The notes under the pieces were generated by a model. It was not told the origin of the DNA, ran no database searches, and was given only the letters and a program-made list of their open reading frames with translations. Below are positions 1 through 6,211 of a DNA stretch of 18,055 bases, in pieces; position 1 is the stretch's first letter; each line of letters starts with the position of its first letter. This DNA is from Bacillota bacterium (lineage in GTDB: Bacteria > Bacillota > Clostridia > Lachnospirales > Lachnospiraceae). Location: assembly GCA_023414985.1 (NCBI GenBank), contig JAEZLY010000005.1, positions 1 through 18,055 of the forward strand, read 5' to 3'. The position numbers and the translations under genes were made by a program.

Positions 1-470
1 GCATAAAAGGCTGCCGGTGTGGCGTGGTTTAAATTAACGGTTGATAGAATGCCTATCTTATAACCAAGCTGTTTTTTCAACTTTTCTGCTATGGTTTCAA
101 AGGCTTCGGTCATGGTGGTATCCATATTGATGGTTCCGCTGTTGGTCTTATTGCCGGTAGCAATAGAGGTTGCGGTAGAAGCAGAGTCGGGACAGAAAGA
201 GGTACTGTCAAAGGTCTGGACTGTGCCGTTAACCGGAAATTTCATAAAGCTCAGAGGCTCCGATACGATACTGCTTTTTTTTGTTGCTCCCAAATAGTAG
301 GATGCTGCCTCAAACTGCGGGTAGCTCATACCATCACCGATGAAAAGAAATATGTATTTCGGAACGGTGGCTTCGGCAGAAGCCTTTGCTTGGCTGATCG
401 GCAACCATGCCGGTAACATCAGTGTCAATGCGAGCAGACAGATCAATACTCTCCTAAAATACTTTTTCAT
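1..470 (-). CDS. Secreted alkaline phosphatase, N-terminal part (cut by window start)
   Basis: Reading the minus strand from the ATG at 470-468 gives an open frame of 156 codons to the window edge. Residues about 1-30 form a lipoprotein-free signal peptide: a basic start MKKYFRR, a hydrophobic core and an A-K-A-S-A cleavage region. The mature part begins KYIFLFIGDGM (D46 is the expected first metal ligand) and continues to PDSASTAT, where S96 aligns with the phosphorylated serine of PhoA-type alkaline phosphatases (DSAxxAT). A later NHATPAAFYA segment fits the conserved DATPAA region. The enzyme would hydrolyse phosphate monoesters outside the membrane and need Zn/Mg. A perfect AAGGAGG ribosome site (about 477-483) lies 6-7 bases ahead of the ATG and settles the start. 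The rest of the enzyme lies left of the window. Family assignment is firm; the substrate is not determined. Confidence 0.93.
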   Translation of the reverse strand, partial: MKKYFRRVLICLLALTLMLPAWLPISQAKASAEATVPKYIFLFIGDGMSYPQFEAASYYLGATKKSSIVSEPLSFMKFPVNGTVQTFDSTSFCPDSASTATSIATGNKTNSGTINMDTTMTEAFETIAEKLKKQLGYKIGILSTVNLNHATPAAFY

Positions 471-526
471 GTTAATCCTCCTTAAGGTTAATATGTTATC
501 CTCTCCGAAAATACTGTAACAGATCT

Positions 527-557
527 ATTGTAAAGTGCGATAGCATCCGATGGTAAA
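527..557 (-). promoter_or_regulatory. Possible promoter of the alkaline phosphatase gene
   Basis: On the minus strand TTTACC (557-552) is followed after 19 bases by TACAAT (532-527), 5/6 to the -10 consensus. The spacer is longer than ideal, so this is tentative. TTTACA-like and GTTACA-like hexamers overlap this area and could be a Pho-type operator, but their spacing does not fit the 11-base period of Bacillus PhoP boxes. Confidence 0.3.
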
Positions 558-627
558 ATCTGGGTTATCCTTTTGTAAGTATAATATTGTTCAAAATATT
601 TGTATGGCATGGATTTAGTCTAAGTAG

Positions 628-633
628 TATAAT
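628..633 (+). promoter_or_regulatory. Probable -10 box of the amidase promoter
   Basis: A perfect TATAAT lies 67 bases ahead of the amidase ATG. The hexamer 17 bases upstream (TGGCAT) is a poor -35, so either an activator is needed or this is a weak promoter. The 471-700 gap between the divergent phosphatase and amidase genes holds only these promoter-like elements. Confidence 0.5.
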
Positions 634-700
634 GAGAGAAAATTATCCATGCGTACAACGGTGGTTGATTGATATATCGGCAGAATGAGGGGAATAAGAC

Positions 701-2047
701 ATGAACAATATTACAGAGATTACGATAGAAGAGCTTCAGAGTCTTTATCAACAAAAGAAGCTGACAGTAAAAGAAGCTGTCGAGACATATATCAGACGTA
801 TCGAAGAATATGATCAGGGAGAGTATGGTCTGAACAGTGTATTGGAGATTAACCCTGAAGCACTTAAGATAGCGGAAAAGCTGGACAGGGAAGGAAGGCA
901 GGACAACCAGCTGCTTTATGGTGTACCTATCTTAATAAAGGACAATATCGATACTGCTGATCAGATGCATACTTCTGCGGGTGCTTTGGCCTTGGCTGAT
1001 TCCTATGCGAGGGAGGATGCGGAGCTGGTAAAGAGGTTGCGGGAAAAGGGTGCAGTCATTCTCGGTAAGACCAATATGACAGAGTTCGCTAATTATATGA
1101 CGGAAGGAATGCCCAACGGCTACAGCTCCAGAGGGGGACAGGTACATAATCCCTATAACAGAGAAGGAGACCCGTCCGGTTCCAGTTCCGGTTCCGGTGT
1201 TGCAGTAGCGGCAAATCTTTGTGCAGCATCAATCGGTTCCGATACCTGCAACTCCATCATCGGACCCGGAACCGCCAATGGGATTGTAGGATTCCGTCCC
1301 AGTATAGGTGCAATCAGTCAGAAGGGAATTATCCCGATCAGCTTTACACTGGATACAGCAGGACCATTTACCAGGACTGTGAAGGACACGGCTCTAATGT
1401 TCGCCGGACTGACAGGAAGACCTCTTGTAGAGGATATTAGAGAAGAGATTAAGGGAAAAGTAGTCGGATATAATACCTGGCAATCCAAGGATACCGAGGA
1501 TCTGCTTCCTTATACAGAGCAGGCAATTGCTGTACTTGAGAAGGCCGGAGCGTTTATCAGGAGAATCAGCATTCCTGAGGCGCCTCATATTATGGATGTC
1601 ATGAAATATGAATTCAAATATGCGATGAACCAATACTTAAGTAAGCTCCGATTAGAATATCCAATCCGTACGCTTGCAGATATCATTGAATTCAATCAGC
1701 TCCATCCCGATGCAGCACTGAAGTACGGACAGACCTTGTTAACCGACGCTCAGGAGAATGCTACCGGAAGGCTGGATGAGACCGAATATCTGGAGATTAT
1801 GAAGGATAGAAAGAATTGTATGCTCGAAGTAAAAGAACAGCTGCAAGGTGTAGACTTCTGCCTGATGTATAGCTATAACAGTATTCTCATGTATACCGGT
1901 TTCCCGGCTATCACTATTCCCTATGGTCTGAAGGAAGATGGGATGCCGGCCGTTCTTCAGATGACTGCTATCAATGATGAGAAGCTACTGCAGTATGCTT
2001 ACATCGTTGAACGGTTACTTGGAAAGAGGGTAGAGCCAAGGCTCTAA
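701..2047 (+). CDS. Amidase-signature family hydrolase
   Basis: The 448-residue protein belongs to the amidase signature family (GatA, 6-aminohexanoate and peptide amidases). It would hydrolyse a carboxamide bond in the cytoplasm; no signal peptide is seen. The Ser-cisSer-Lys triad is readable: K80 in GVPILIKDNID, S161 in GDPSGSSSGSG, and nucleophile S185 in GSDTCNSIIGPG. The S161-to-S185 distance of 24 residues equals that in malonamidase E2. The usual Gly-Gly before the nucleophile is Cys-Asn here. The C-terminal YTGFPAITIPYGL segment is also typical. Length is close to the family norm. The start is supported by an AGGGGA site 7-8 bases ahead of the ATG. It is not likely to be the transamidosome GatA, as gatC and gatB are absent next to it. 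Substrate unknown. Confidence 0.92.
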   Translation: MNNITEITIEELQSLYQQKKLTVKEAVETYIRRIEEYDQGEYGLNSVLEINPEALKIAEKLDREGRQDNQLLYGVPILIKDNIDTADQMHTSAGALALADSYAREDAELVKRLREKGAVILGKTNMTEFANYMTEGMPNGYSSRGGQVHNPYNREGDPSGSSSGSGVAVAANLCAASIGSDTCNSIIGPGTANGIVGFRPSIGAISQKGIIPISFTLDTAGPFTRTVKDTALMFAGLTGRPLVEDIREEIKGKVVGYNTWQSKDTEDLLPYTEQAIAVLEKAGAFIRRISIPEAPHIMDVMKYEFKYAMNQYLSKLRLEYPIRTLADIIEFNQLHPDAALKYGQTLLTDAQENATGRLDETEYLEIMKDRKNCMLEVKEQLQGVDFCLMYSYNSILMYTGFPAITIPYGLKEDGMPAVLQMTAINDEKLLQYAYIVERLLGKRVEPRL

Positions 2048-2192
2048 CTATGTGATCCGAAAGGAAATATAACCAGAGGTATGAAAAGAAATTTAATAAA
2101 ATGCAATCAACATTCAGGTTTCAAGAACAATGAATCCTGAAGTAGCAATGAAGTAAAACAAGATATCATGAGGGAAAGAAGGATTGGGGATT

Positions 2193-2783
2193 ATGGCAAA
2201 ATTGTATTATCAGGGGCATGGCAGTTATCGTATTATCAGTAAAGATAATGTGGTCATCTATTTTGATCCGTTTGCAGGAAAGGGGTATGACATACCGGCT
2301 GACCTTATCCTGGTCACACATCAGCACGGAGATCATAACCAGATCGGGAAGGTGACGAAGAAGGCTTCCTGTACCGTCATTCAGGAGACAGATGCTTTAA
2401 AGGGTGGAAAGTACAATGGATTTGATGTACAGGGTGTACATATACAGGCGGTTCCTGCCTATAATAAAAATCATGGTAAGACAGATAGCGTAGGCTATGT
2501 TATCACCGTAGACGGTATTAGGATTTATGGTTCCGGAGATACCTCAACTACCAAGGAAATGGTAGAACTTGCTGCACTGAAGTTGGATTATGCCCTACTT
2601 CCCATCGACGGTATTTATAACATGGGGCCGAAGGAAGCGACGGCCTGTGCGGAGTTGATTGGTGCAAAGCACAGCATCCCGATCCACATGAAACCGGGAG
2701 AGCTCTTTGACCGGAAAATAGCAGAACAGTTCACTGCTAAGAATAGGCTGATCATGGCACCCGGAGAAGAGATAGAATTATAA
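2193..2783 (+). CDS. Metallo-beta-lactamase-fold metal-dependent hydrolase
   Basis: This 196-residue cytoplasmic protein has a compact MBL fold of the UlaG/YtkL-like (UPF0173) type. The metal motif HxHxDH is at residues 43-48 (H43, H45, D47, H48) in LVTHQHGDHNQ. Further ligands fit N-K-N-H (about 92-95), the aspartate of YGSGDTS and the histidine of SIPIHMKP near the C-terminus. Members bind two divalent metals and hydrolyse phosphoester, lactone or similar bonds; the substrate here cannot be read. The ATG at 2193 is chosen over an upstream in-frame TTG at 2184, because AGAAGG at 2177-2182 is 10 bases from the ATG but only one base from the TTG. It lies 145 bases after the amidase and ahead of a strong terminator, so the two may share a transcript. 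Confidence 0.9.
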   Translation: MAKLYYQGHGSYRIISKDNVVIYFDPFAGKGYDIPADLILVTHQHGDHNQIGKVTKKASCTVIQETDALKGGKYNGFDVQGVHIQAVPAYNKNHGKTDSVGYVITVDGIRIYGSGDTSTTKEMVELAALKLDYALLPIDGIYNMGPKEATACAELIGAKHSIPIHMKPGELFDRKIAEQFTAKNRLIMAPGEEIEL

Positions 2784-2813
2784 TGAAGGAATGTGTATTG
2801 TAGTATTAAAATA

Positions 2814-2870
2814 GAGAGAAAGGACCAGCTTTCCACTGAGGATGTGAGGAAGCCAGCTCTTTCTCTTTTT
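2814..2870 (+). terminator. Rho-independent terminator after the MBL gene
   Basis: The outer stem AGAGAAAG pairs with CTTTCTCT, with an inner imperfect GCTTTCC/GGAAGC stem, followed by a T-run at about 2864-2870. It begins some 30 bases after the MBL stop codon. Confidence 0.85.
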
Positions 2871-2986
2871 GATATTTTCCTTCTTTTATACTGGTACCTT
2901 TGATTTGGATTTGGTATACAATGGCACCGTAATTTACTTAACATGACATAATGTGAGATTACTTTAGCGATTTAACGTAATTATGA

Positions 2987-3015
2987 TTGAAGATTGGTAT
3001 GAATTGTCATATAAT
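2987..3015 (+). promoter_or_regulatory. Sigma-A-type promoter of the chemotaxis receptor gene
   Basis: TTGAAG (2987-2992) is separated by 17 bases from a perfect TATAAT (3010-3015). A start near 3022 gives a leader of about 40 bases before the receptor ATG. The gene therefore appears to be transcribed alone, between the terminator at 2870 and the module at 4599-4907. Confidence 0.8.
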
Positions 3016-3062
3016 AAGCTTTAGGAAATTTATTACTTTAACGTGAAAGGGAGCAACTGGTT

Positions 3063-4541
3063 ATGAGCAAAAATATTTATAACTTCAAGAAAGCGGATTT
3101 TGTTTGTACTTGTATTATCCTTGCAGTATGCCTGCTGACCTTGGTTTATAATTTTGCCGGGAGGAGCTTTTCAGAGGGGATGGATCTGTCTGTACCGGTA
3201 TTCGGGGCAGCCGGTGTCGTCATTATCTTATTCTTTGTACCGATTCCAAGTAGAATCAAAGGATTTCTATATAGTCTGATTATTTTAGCAGCCTCTATTA
3301 TGGCACTTCTATCCGATCCGACTGATCAGGGAACCAATTTCACGATATCAGCCTCCATCGTTGTGCTCTGCTTGTATTATTCATCCAAGCTATTGATCGC
3401 ATATGGTGTTATTCTGAATGCGGCATATCTGATTATATTCAATATAGATAGTGTAATTCTGTTCGGTAAGGAACGTCCGGTCAGCTTTCTGTTATCTTCC
3501 CTGCTTATGATCAACAGCATGTTCCTTGTAATTTATTTCTCAAATCGCTGGGGAAGTAATATTATCAAGAAGGCGACGGAGAAGGAGCAGGAGGCGAATG
3601 AATTATATAACAAGCTGCAAACTGCATTCGATAAGGTAGGGGAGACCTCCAATGTACTGATTAAGAATGTGACCACCCTCGATGACAATATGAATTCCAT
3701 CGTGGAATCCAGTAAAGAGACCTCCAATACGATGAATGAAGTAGCAAGAGGAACCGAGCATCAGGCGGAGAGTATCTATGATATCAATACGAATATGACA
3801 GCAGCTGTGGAGGAAGTGAACTCTACCAAAGAAATTGCAGAAAAGATCACAGCCAATTCTGATCTGATCTCTCAGAAGGTATCCAAAGGTACGGAGAAGA
3901 TCGGCTCCATGATGCAGCAGATGCATACGATTAATCAGGCGGTCAGCGCAGCATTTACCACCGTAAATGAACTGCAATCGAATATAGAGGAGATTAATAC
4001 TTTCCTTGCAGGAATCGAGACTATCTCAGAACAGACCAACCTCTTATCACTGAATGCTTCCATAGAATCAGCAAGAGCAGGGGAACAGGGTAAGGGCTTT
4101 GCTGTAGTAGCCGGCGAGGTAAGAAAGCTGGCAGAGCAGAGTGCGAAGACGGCGCAGAGCATCCAGCAAATCACAGAGGTTATCTCTACTAATTCCACTT
4201 CGGCTGTTGAGAAGGTTGCTCAGGGTGAGAAGGCAGTAGAGGACGGTAATCATGTATTAAATGAGGTAGGAGAATACTTTAAGGATGTAGAGAAAGCAGT
4301 CAATGAGACCTTTGAGCTGCTGGCTACTGAGAACAAGATGATCAGTAATATCATGGAGAAGTTCATCCAGGTTCAGGAGCGCATCGAGAGCATTGCCAGT
4401 ATATCAGAGGAGCATTCTGCTTCCAATGAAGAAATATTGGCTACGATTGAGAGTGAGAACAGTGACATCATTGCAATCAAGGATTCAATTAAGGAAATCA
4501 AAGAGATGACGGCTGTGTTGAATCAGATGCTGCAGTTGTAA
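3063..4541 (+). CDS. Methyl-accepting chemotaxis protein with six-TM input region, no HAMP
   Basis: The 492-residue receptor would sense a signal at or within the membrane and control CheA. Six hydrophobic segments fall at about residues 13-30, 42-60, 66-84, 94-107, 109-128 and 140-160. They leave only short loops, so there is no large periplasmic-type sensor domain. From about residue 165 a long coiled coil begins directly; I see no HAMP-like segment. The hairpin tip that contacts CheA/CheW is clear around residues 320-365 (SEQTNLLSLNASIESARAG, then QGKGFAVVAGEVRKLAEQS). There is no C-terminal CheR-tethering pentapeptide; the chain ends NQMLQL. The site AAAGGGAG 9 bases ahead of the ATG fixes the start. 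No che genes are adjacent. Ligand unknown. Confidence 0.93.
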   Translation: MSKNIYNFKKADFVCTCIILAVCLLTLVYNFAGRSFSEGMDLSVPVFGAAGVVIILFFVPIPSRIKGFLYSLIILAASIMALLSDPTDQGTNFTISASIVVLCLYYSSKLLIAYGVILNAAYLIIFNIDSVILFGKERPVSFLLSSLLMINSMFLVIYFSNRWGSNIIKKATEKEQEANELYNKLQTAFDKVGETSNVLIKNVTTLDDNMNSIVESSKETSNTMNEVARGTEHQAESIYDINTNMTAAVEEVNSTKEIAEKITANSDLISQKVSKGTEKIGSMMQQMHTINQAVSAAFTTVNELQSNIEEINTFLAGIETISEQTNLLSLNASIESARAGEQGKGFAVVAGEVRKLAEQSAKTAQSIQQITEVISTNSTSAVEKVAQGEKAVEDGNHVLNEVGEYFKDVEKAVNETFELLATENKMISNIMEKFIQVQERIESIASISEEHSASNEEILATIESENSDIIAIKDSIKEIKEMTAVLNQMLQL

Positions 4542-4598
4542 AGATGCGACATACATATATATGTTTCGAATGGATTTCCAGAATAAGCAAATTTTCTA

Positions 4599-4627
4599 TT
4601 GTAAAATAAAATATAGTCTGATATAAT
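4599..4627 (+). promoter_or_regulatory. Promoter of the antisense (antitoxin) RNA
   Basis: TTGTAA (4599-4604), a 17-base spacer and a perfect TATAAT (4622-4627). There is no ORF or ribosome site after it; it is followed about 50 bases later by a terminator hairpin. This points to a short untranslated RNA. Confidence 0.75.
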
Positions 4628-4669
4628 CAGGTTAGAAAAATCAAGGACACATCGTGTCGATTGATTCCT
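4624..4669 (+). repeat. 46-bp imperfect inverted repeat, left arm (5' end of antisense RNA)
   Basis: This arm and the reverse complement of 4832-4877 align without gaps over 46 bases, about 35 identical. The outer 14 bases (TAATCAGGTTAGAA) and the inner 13 bases (TCGATTGATTCCT) are perfect, with a diverged centre. The arm spans the end of the antitoxin -10 box and the first part of the RNA, so both RNAs of the module begin with related sequence. Confidence 0.85.
4635..4666 (-). terminator. Probable terminator of the toxin mRNA
   Basis: On the minus strand the hairpin AATCAA-GACAC-loop-GTGTC-TTGATT is followed by T's at 4640-4636. The T-run is short (five, two of them in the stem), so this is a moderate terminator. 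It would end the toxin mRNA near 4635 and give a transcript of about 235 nt. Confidence 0.5.
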
Positions 4670-4676
4670 ATACCAG

Positions 4677-4721
4677 GATAGTTATCCTAAGTTTGCGGCT
4701 CGAGGATAACTATCTTTTTTT
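4677..4721 (+). terminator. Strong rho-independent terminator of the antisense RNA
   Basis: A perfect 12-bp stem (GATAGTTATCCT 4677-4688 with AGGATAACTATC 4703-4714), a 14-base loop and seven T's (4715-4721). The stop codon of the minus-strand toxin ORF lies inside the right arm. It could also stop read-through from the chemotaxis receptor gene, which has no terminator of its own that I can see. Confidence 0.92.
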
Positions 4722-4793
4722 GTACCTATTATCTAGGTAAGTGAGAACTGCAAATGTCAATAGAAGAAGGTTAATTACTTCCATTATTGTCAT
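4710..4793 (-). CDS. Small hydrophobic toxin peptide (27 aa), putative type I / holin-like toxin
   Basis: The minus strand encodes 27 residues: MTIMEV, then a hydrophobic segment over residues 7-20 (NLLLLTFAVLTYL), then D-N-R and a basic tail YKKR. One short membrane helix with a charged C-terminus is the pattern of Gram-positive type I toxins and the 'putative holin-like toxin' family, which insert in the membrane when over-produced. A very strong ribosome site AAGGGGGTGA (4808-4799) stands 5 bases ahead of the ATG at 4793-4791; the second ATG (codon 4) has none. The stop codon lies in the antisense RNA's terminator stem. A leader hairpin, an antisense RNA and matched repeats around it make chance unlikely. 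Family membership is by resemblance only, with no database search. Confidence 0.75.
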   Translation of the reverse strand: MTIMEVINLLLLTFAVLTYLDNRYKKR

Positions 4794-4798
4794 AGGCC

Positions 4799-4834
4799 TC
4801 ACCCCCTTCTCTTATGTAATGGAATAAAAGAAGG
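4799..4834 (-). promoter_or_regulatory. Shine-Dalgarno-sequestering hairpin in the toxin leader
   Basis: In the toxin mRNA CCTTCTTTTA (4834-4825) can pair with TAAGAGAAGG (4814-4805) over 10 bp with one G-U pair and a 10-base loop. The right arm covers the first half of the ribosome site AAGGGGGTGA. This would keep toxin translation low until the leader is refolded or processed, as known for several type I toxin mRNAs. Confidence 0.6.
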
Positions 4835-4877
4835 AATCAATCGATATATGTTATCCTCAATCGTTCTAACCTGATTA
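4832..4877 (-). repeat. 46-bp imperfect inverted repeat, right arm (5' end of toxin mRNA)
   Basis: This is the partner of 4624-4669 in inverted orientation, 162 bases apart. It covers the predicted first bases of the toxin mRNA. A toxin mRNA ending near 4635 would carry the complement of this arm at its 3' end, allowing 5'-3' pairing, with 13 continuous base pairs at the TCGATTGATTCCT block. Confidence 0.85.
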
Positions 4878-4907
4878 ACTATGACTGCTTAAGTCATAGC
4901 AGGGCAA
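4878..4907 (-). promoter_or_regulatory. Candidate toxin promoter with embedded palindrome
   Basis: TTGCCC (4907-4902) and CATAGT (4883-4878), each 4/6 to consensus, are spaced by 18 bases. The predicted start is near 4871. Between and over the boxes lies a perfect 8-bp palindrome CTATGACT/AGTCATAG with a 5-base centre (4879-4899), a possible operator. Aligning the repeat with the antitoxin promoter gives an alternative -10 (GTTAAT), so exact boxes are uncertain. Confidence 0.4.
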
Positions 4908-5031
4908 TCATAGCATAGAGCCTTTCAAATTACAATTAGAAACAGGATAAATATGGGTGATATATAATGAATTTGTTATAAATATACAAAAATTGCTAAA
5001 AAGTCTGTGACATTTTATGTAAATAAAATGA

Positions 5032-5060
5032 TTTACAAAAAAAGTATTATCTATTATCAT
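5032..5060 (+). promoter_or_regulatory. Promoter of the Tad-like operon
   Basis: TTTACA (5032-5037), a 17-base spacer and TATCAT (5055-5060), each 5/6 to the sigma-A consensus. The predicted start near 5067 gives a leader of about 75 bases, pyrimidine-rich, ending in AAGGAGG 7 bases before the GTG at 5142. No other promoter or terminator is evident in the following 13 kb, so the operon may be read from here. Confidence 0.6.
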
Positions 5061-5141
5061 ATAACTATCTCGACAATTCTATTACTCAATTTATCTTTCT
5101 CTCTCATTTTCCCAATCTTTAAAACTTAAGGAGGTTTTTGT

Positions 5142-5981
5142 GTGAAAGTAGCATTCTGGAGCAATGCCGGTGAGCTTTGCTCGGTTTCTGAAAATCTTGC
5201 AGCTATTAGTGTAGCCAGTGTCAATCGATTCCCATATTCTATCATAGCAATGGAAAATCGCCTGTACAGTCATAACTTAGGTAAGGCTTATTACAGCAGA
5301 GAAAAATACAATGCTCATGATTCTGTCGGTACGAATTATTATGATGGTAATGGGATAGAAGGCTTATTGCGTAAAATCTACCGAGGAGATTACAAATCGG
5401 ATATTCTTAAGGACTATCTAAAAGAAATCATTCACAAACACCTCTATTATATTCCCCAGAGTAGAACGATTCATAATGAAATATTCGATTACGAGTTTGA
5501 TCATTGTATTTATTCCTTGTTTCAAATGACGGATCAATACGCTGACCTATGCTTTATTGATACGGCCAGTAATCATAATCTCAGTACAAAATTTATTCTT
5601 GAGGAAGCGGATCTTATTGTAATCAATTTATGCCAAAAGAAAAATGTGCTGGAGGATTTCTTTCAAAATTACGCTTCCTTAATACCGAAGGCTGTCTTTC
5701 TCATCAGCAACTATGATCCCAAAGCAGTGAATACCGGTTTAATTCTCTTGAAAAAGTATCATATACCCAGGGAGAATATCATTGCCATACCTTTCAATGA
5801 ACTTTATCATATCGCATATGAGAGCGGGAATGTTCTTGATTTTATTAATAGTAACTATTCCTGTACGAAGGAAAATCCGAATTATCCCTTTATTCAAGCG
5901 GTAAAAAAGGCTACCTATATCATCATCAAAAAACTGGAGCAGATCACAACGCAGAAGATAATAAATCCATGTGGGAAATAA
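5142..5981 (+). CDS. TadZ/MinD-like protein with degenerate P-loop (paralogue 1)
   Basis: A 279-residue cytoplasmic protein resembling the ParA/MinD-fold TadZ/CpaE proteins that localise Tad pilus machines. The N-terminus VAFWSNAGELCSVSENLAA occupies the Walker A place but has neither the glycine-rich loop nor its lysine. The Walker B-like LCFIDTASN has D140. The segment ADLIVINL followed by VLEDFF (about 156-174) aligns with the same region of the protein at 7874 (ADLIVVNL...VLENFF), so the two are paralogues. ATP binding is doubtful; a structural or partner-recruiting role is plausible. The GTG start has a perfect AAGGAGG 7 bases ahead. It is the first gene of the pilus-like operon and overlaps the next by 13 bases. 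Confidence 0.75.
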   Translation: MKVAFWSNAGELCSVSENLAAISVASVNRFPYSIIAMENRLYSHNLGKAYYSREKYNAHDSVGTNYYDGNGIEGLLRKIYRGDYKSDILKDYLKEIIHKHLYYIPQSRTIHNEIFDYEFDHCIYSLFQMTDQYADLCFIDTASNHNLSTKFILEEADLIVINLCQKKNVLEDFFQNYASLIPKAVFLISNYDPKAVNTGLILLKKYHIPRENIIAIPFNELYHIAYESGNVLDFINSNYSCTKENPNYPFIQAVKKATYIIIKKLEQITTQKIINPCGK

Positions 5982-6211
5982 CAGCGCTGCGTATTTTATT
6001 AATTACCATTACAGGAATACTGCTCTTTCTTCTTCTGCTATGGATCACCGGCCAGTTCGAAGGCAGGCATATCAAAAGAAAAAGAATAAAAGCAGTGAGG
6101 GAATATAAATATGCGAAAGCAATAGTCAGTATTCTTTATCTATTATCATTATTTATTATTGTATTTCTTTGTCTATATATTATTGATTTGAGAATTAGGG
6201 GTAAATTGTGA
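5969..6211 (+). CDS. Small two-TM membrane protein of the Tad-like operon
   Basis: An 80-residue protein with two hydrophobic segments (about residues 5-27 and 52-73) joined by a very basic loop containing RHIKRKRIK. By the positive-inside rule the loop is cytoplasmic and both ends face outward. It overlaps the upstream gene by 13 bases and the downstream gene by 4 (GTGA), which supports a real, translationally coupled gene. I do not recognise a family; an accessory subunit of the membrane platform is a guess from context. Confidence 0.7.
   Translation: MWEITALRILLITITGILLFLLLLWITGQFEGRHIKRKRIKAVREYKYAKAIVSILYLLSLFIIVFLCLYIIDLRIRGKL

Larger units (their letters stand above)
4634..4721 (+). 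ncRNA. Putative antitoxin antisense RNA of a type I toxin-antitoxin module
   Basis: A transcript of about 88 nt is predicted from the promoter at 4599-4627 (start near A4634/G4635) to the T-run at 4715-4721. It would fold into two hairpins: AATCAA/TTGATT with an inner GACAC/GTGTC (4639-4666), then the perfect 12-bp terminator stem. The strand is antisense to the last codons and 3' untranslated region of the small toxin gene at 4710-4793. This is the 3'-overlap arrangement of Gram-positive type I systems such as txpA/RatA and bsrG/SR4. I considered a leader or riboswitch for the operon at 5142, but that operon has its own promoter more than 300 bases further on. Expression is not shown by sequence. 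Confidence 0.68.

Noticed and set aside
91..297. Plus-strand frame opposite the alkaline phosphatase
   Set aside because: It is the shadow of the minus-strand phosphatase, whose motifs (GDGM, DSASTAT) and ribosome site are clear.
491..503. 13-base match to 4846-4858 (phosphatase leader and toxin leader)
   Set aside because: About two such matches are expected by chance in a window of this size, and no shared structure goes with it.
514..534. Pho box upstream of the alkaline phosphatase
   Set aside because: Two TTACA-like hexamers exist but lack the expected 11-base repeat spacing; too little to call.
2113..2141. TTCAGG/CCTGAA inverted repeat after the amidase gene
   Set aside because: The stem is 6 bp with a 17-base loop and no T-run; it does not look like a terminator or an operator.
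2184..2192. TTG start for the MBL-fold gene
   Set aside because: The ribosome site would be only one base away; ATG 2193 has proper spacing and begins at the conserved fold.
3603..3977. Minus-strand frames inside the chemotaxis receptor
   Set aside because: They lie opposite the conserved coiled coil of the receptor and have no ribosome site or recognisable domain.
4634..4721. Riboswitch or attenuator leader for the operon at 5142
   Set aside because: The operon has its own promoter at 5032-5060; the RNA is far upstream, ends in a terminator and is exactly antisense to the small toxin gene.
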